From NCBI GenBank assembly GCA_045119835.1, contig JBGVED010000093.1:1-23950 (forward strand): a DNA stretch of 23,950 nt, given 5' to 3'. Source of the DNA: CALVUJ01 sp045119835 (GTDB taxonomy: Bacteria > Bacillota_I > Bacilli_A > RFN20 > DUOF01). The position numbers and the translations under genes were made by a program. Shown one piece after another: positions 23,324 to 23,950 of the stretch. The number at the start of each line of letters is the position of its first letter. The stretch's first letter is position 1. The notes under the pieces were generated by a model. The model did not search any database, had not been told where the DNA came from, and saw nothing but the letters and a program-made list of their open reading frames with translations.

Positions 23324-23857
23324 TTATTCAACTTCGATTAAACCATATCCGCCATTTCTACGTCTATAAACAACAGCGTAATTTTCATTTTCACTATCTT
23401 TATAAATATAGAAATCATGACCTAACATAGTCATGTTAGCTATAGCTTGATCTAAATCCATTAATTCAACACTAATAACTTTTGTTTTAACTAAAATTTC
23501 TTTTTCATCTTTCTTTTCGTCAGCGATTTCTTCTAAAGCTAAAACACTACCTAAATGTTCCTTATTTTTTCTGTTCATTTTAGTTTTTGCTTTTCTTAAT
23601 TGAGACTCTAATTTTTCAACAGCTTCATCAACACCATTATAAATATTTTCATTGATTACTTCTGCTCTTAAAGTTGCTACTTTTGTAGGAATAGTAACTT
23701 CAATTTTTTGACCAACTTTATAAGTTCTAACTAAAACTCTACATTCTACATCTTCACCAACTATAAAGAATTTCTCTAAAACCTTTAATTTATCAGCTAT
23801 AACATTTTTCATTGCTTCAGTTACTTCAATATTTTTTCCAACTACTTGATATTTCAT
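23324..23857 (-). CDS. hpf: Ribosome hibernation promoting factor, long form
   Basis: 177 residues, the long HPF class that forms 100S ribosome dimers in stationary phase or stress. The N-terminal S30AE/YfiA-like domain is residues 1-95 (KYQVVGKNIEVTEAMKN, then a basic RKAKTKMNRK helix end). A linker follows. The C-terminal dimerisation domain begins KTKVISVELMDLDQAIANM and ends LGHDFYIYKDSENENYAVVYRRRNGGYGLIEVE in the expected order. The start has a near-perfect AAGGAGG site and a -35/-10 promoter upstream. A terminator stem-loop follows the stop. Complete and apparently functional. Confidence 0.96.
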   Translation of the reverse strand: MKYQVVGKNIEVTEAMKNVIADKLKVLEKFFIVGEDVECRVLVRTYKVGQKIEVTIPTKVATLRAEVINENIYNGVDEAVEKLESQLRKAKTKMNRKNKEHLGSVLALEEIADEKKDEKEILVKTKVISVELMDLDQAIANMTMLGHDFYIYKDSENENYAVVYRRRNGGYGLIEVE

Positions 23858-23887
23858 AATTATTTCCTCCTTAACTAACGCATAGTA

Positions 23888-23916
23888 ATATTAACATAAT
23901 ATTTTCCTTAATACAA
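23888..23916 (-). promoter_or_regulatory. Promoter of hpf (sigma-A-like)
   Basis: On the minus strand TTGTAT (23916-23911), a 17-base spacer, then TAATAT (23893-23888). Expected transcript start is near 23881, giving a short leader that carries AAGGAGG. Confidence 0.5.
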
Positions 23917-23950
23917 TATTTACAAAACAAATAAAATTATTATTTATCTA

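Noticed and set aside
1..23950. CRISPR array, insertion sequence, integrase or tRNA
   Set aside because: No regular spaced repeats, transposase/integrase motifs or tRNA-like folds were noticed; a covariance-model scan was not possible.

Overview
The window is AT-rich by eye. All recognisable genes lie on the minus strand, so transcription runs from high to low coordinates. Gene spacing is tight, ribosome binding sites are GGAGG-type, TGG encodes Trp, and TGA is a real stop (the CoaE-like gene ends in TGA). This fits a low-GC Firmicutes/Bacillota member with the standard bacterial code rather than a Mycoplasma using code 4. A long-form ribosome hibernation factor, a clostridial-type glycerol-3-phosphate oxidation cassette and GtrA agree with an anaerobic, probably host-associated Bacilli/Clostridia-like organism. 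That placement is inference.

Region 1 (23950-22800) is housekeeping: hpf with its own promoter and terminator, then a monocistronic zinc-ribbon membrane protein.

Region 2 (22730-16856) is a glycerol operon: a monoacylglycerol-lipase-like hydrolase, glpK, an FAD glycerol-3-phosphate dehydrogenase with a C-terminal Fe-S domain, a second FAD/NAD oxidoreductase, a DUF1667 protein and GtrA. Together they can take glycerol from lipid hydrolysis through glycerol-3-phosphate to DHAP. GtrA at the end hints at a link to glycolipid or teichoic-acid decoration. No glycerol channel gene is visible.

Region 3 (16828-11788) is an accessory cassette with its own promoter and terminator. Two paralogous proteins made of ~19-residue repeats flank a large unknown protein. 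An ADP-ribosylglycohydrolase and a GNAT acetyltransferase follow. The large protein's C-terminal domain may be a transferase opposed by the glycohydrolase, but this is only a hypothesis.

Region 4 (11783-498) is the most unusual part: a compact seven-gene unit whose genes overlap or abut. It encodes a CoaE-like kinase, a J-less DnaJ-like zinc-finger protein, an 1158-aa SF1 helicase, an unknown 328-aa protein, a membrane-anchored DnaJ-like protein whose J domain has lost HPD, an 870-aa surface protein with Ig-like repeats, and a PHP phosphoesterase. I know of no described system with this composition, and it is the main candidate for a new one. A truncated AAA ATPase of the AAA15/COG1106 type follows at the window edge (437-1), adding a defence-like flavour.

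No rRNA, tRNA, CRISPR array, insertion sequence or integrase was seen. No gene-free stretch exceeds about 130 bases.
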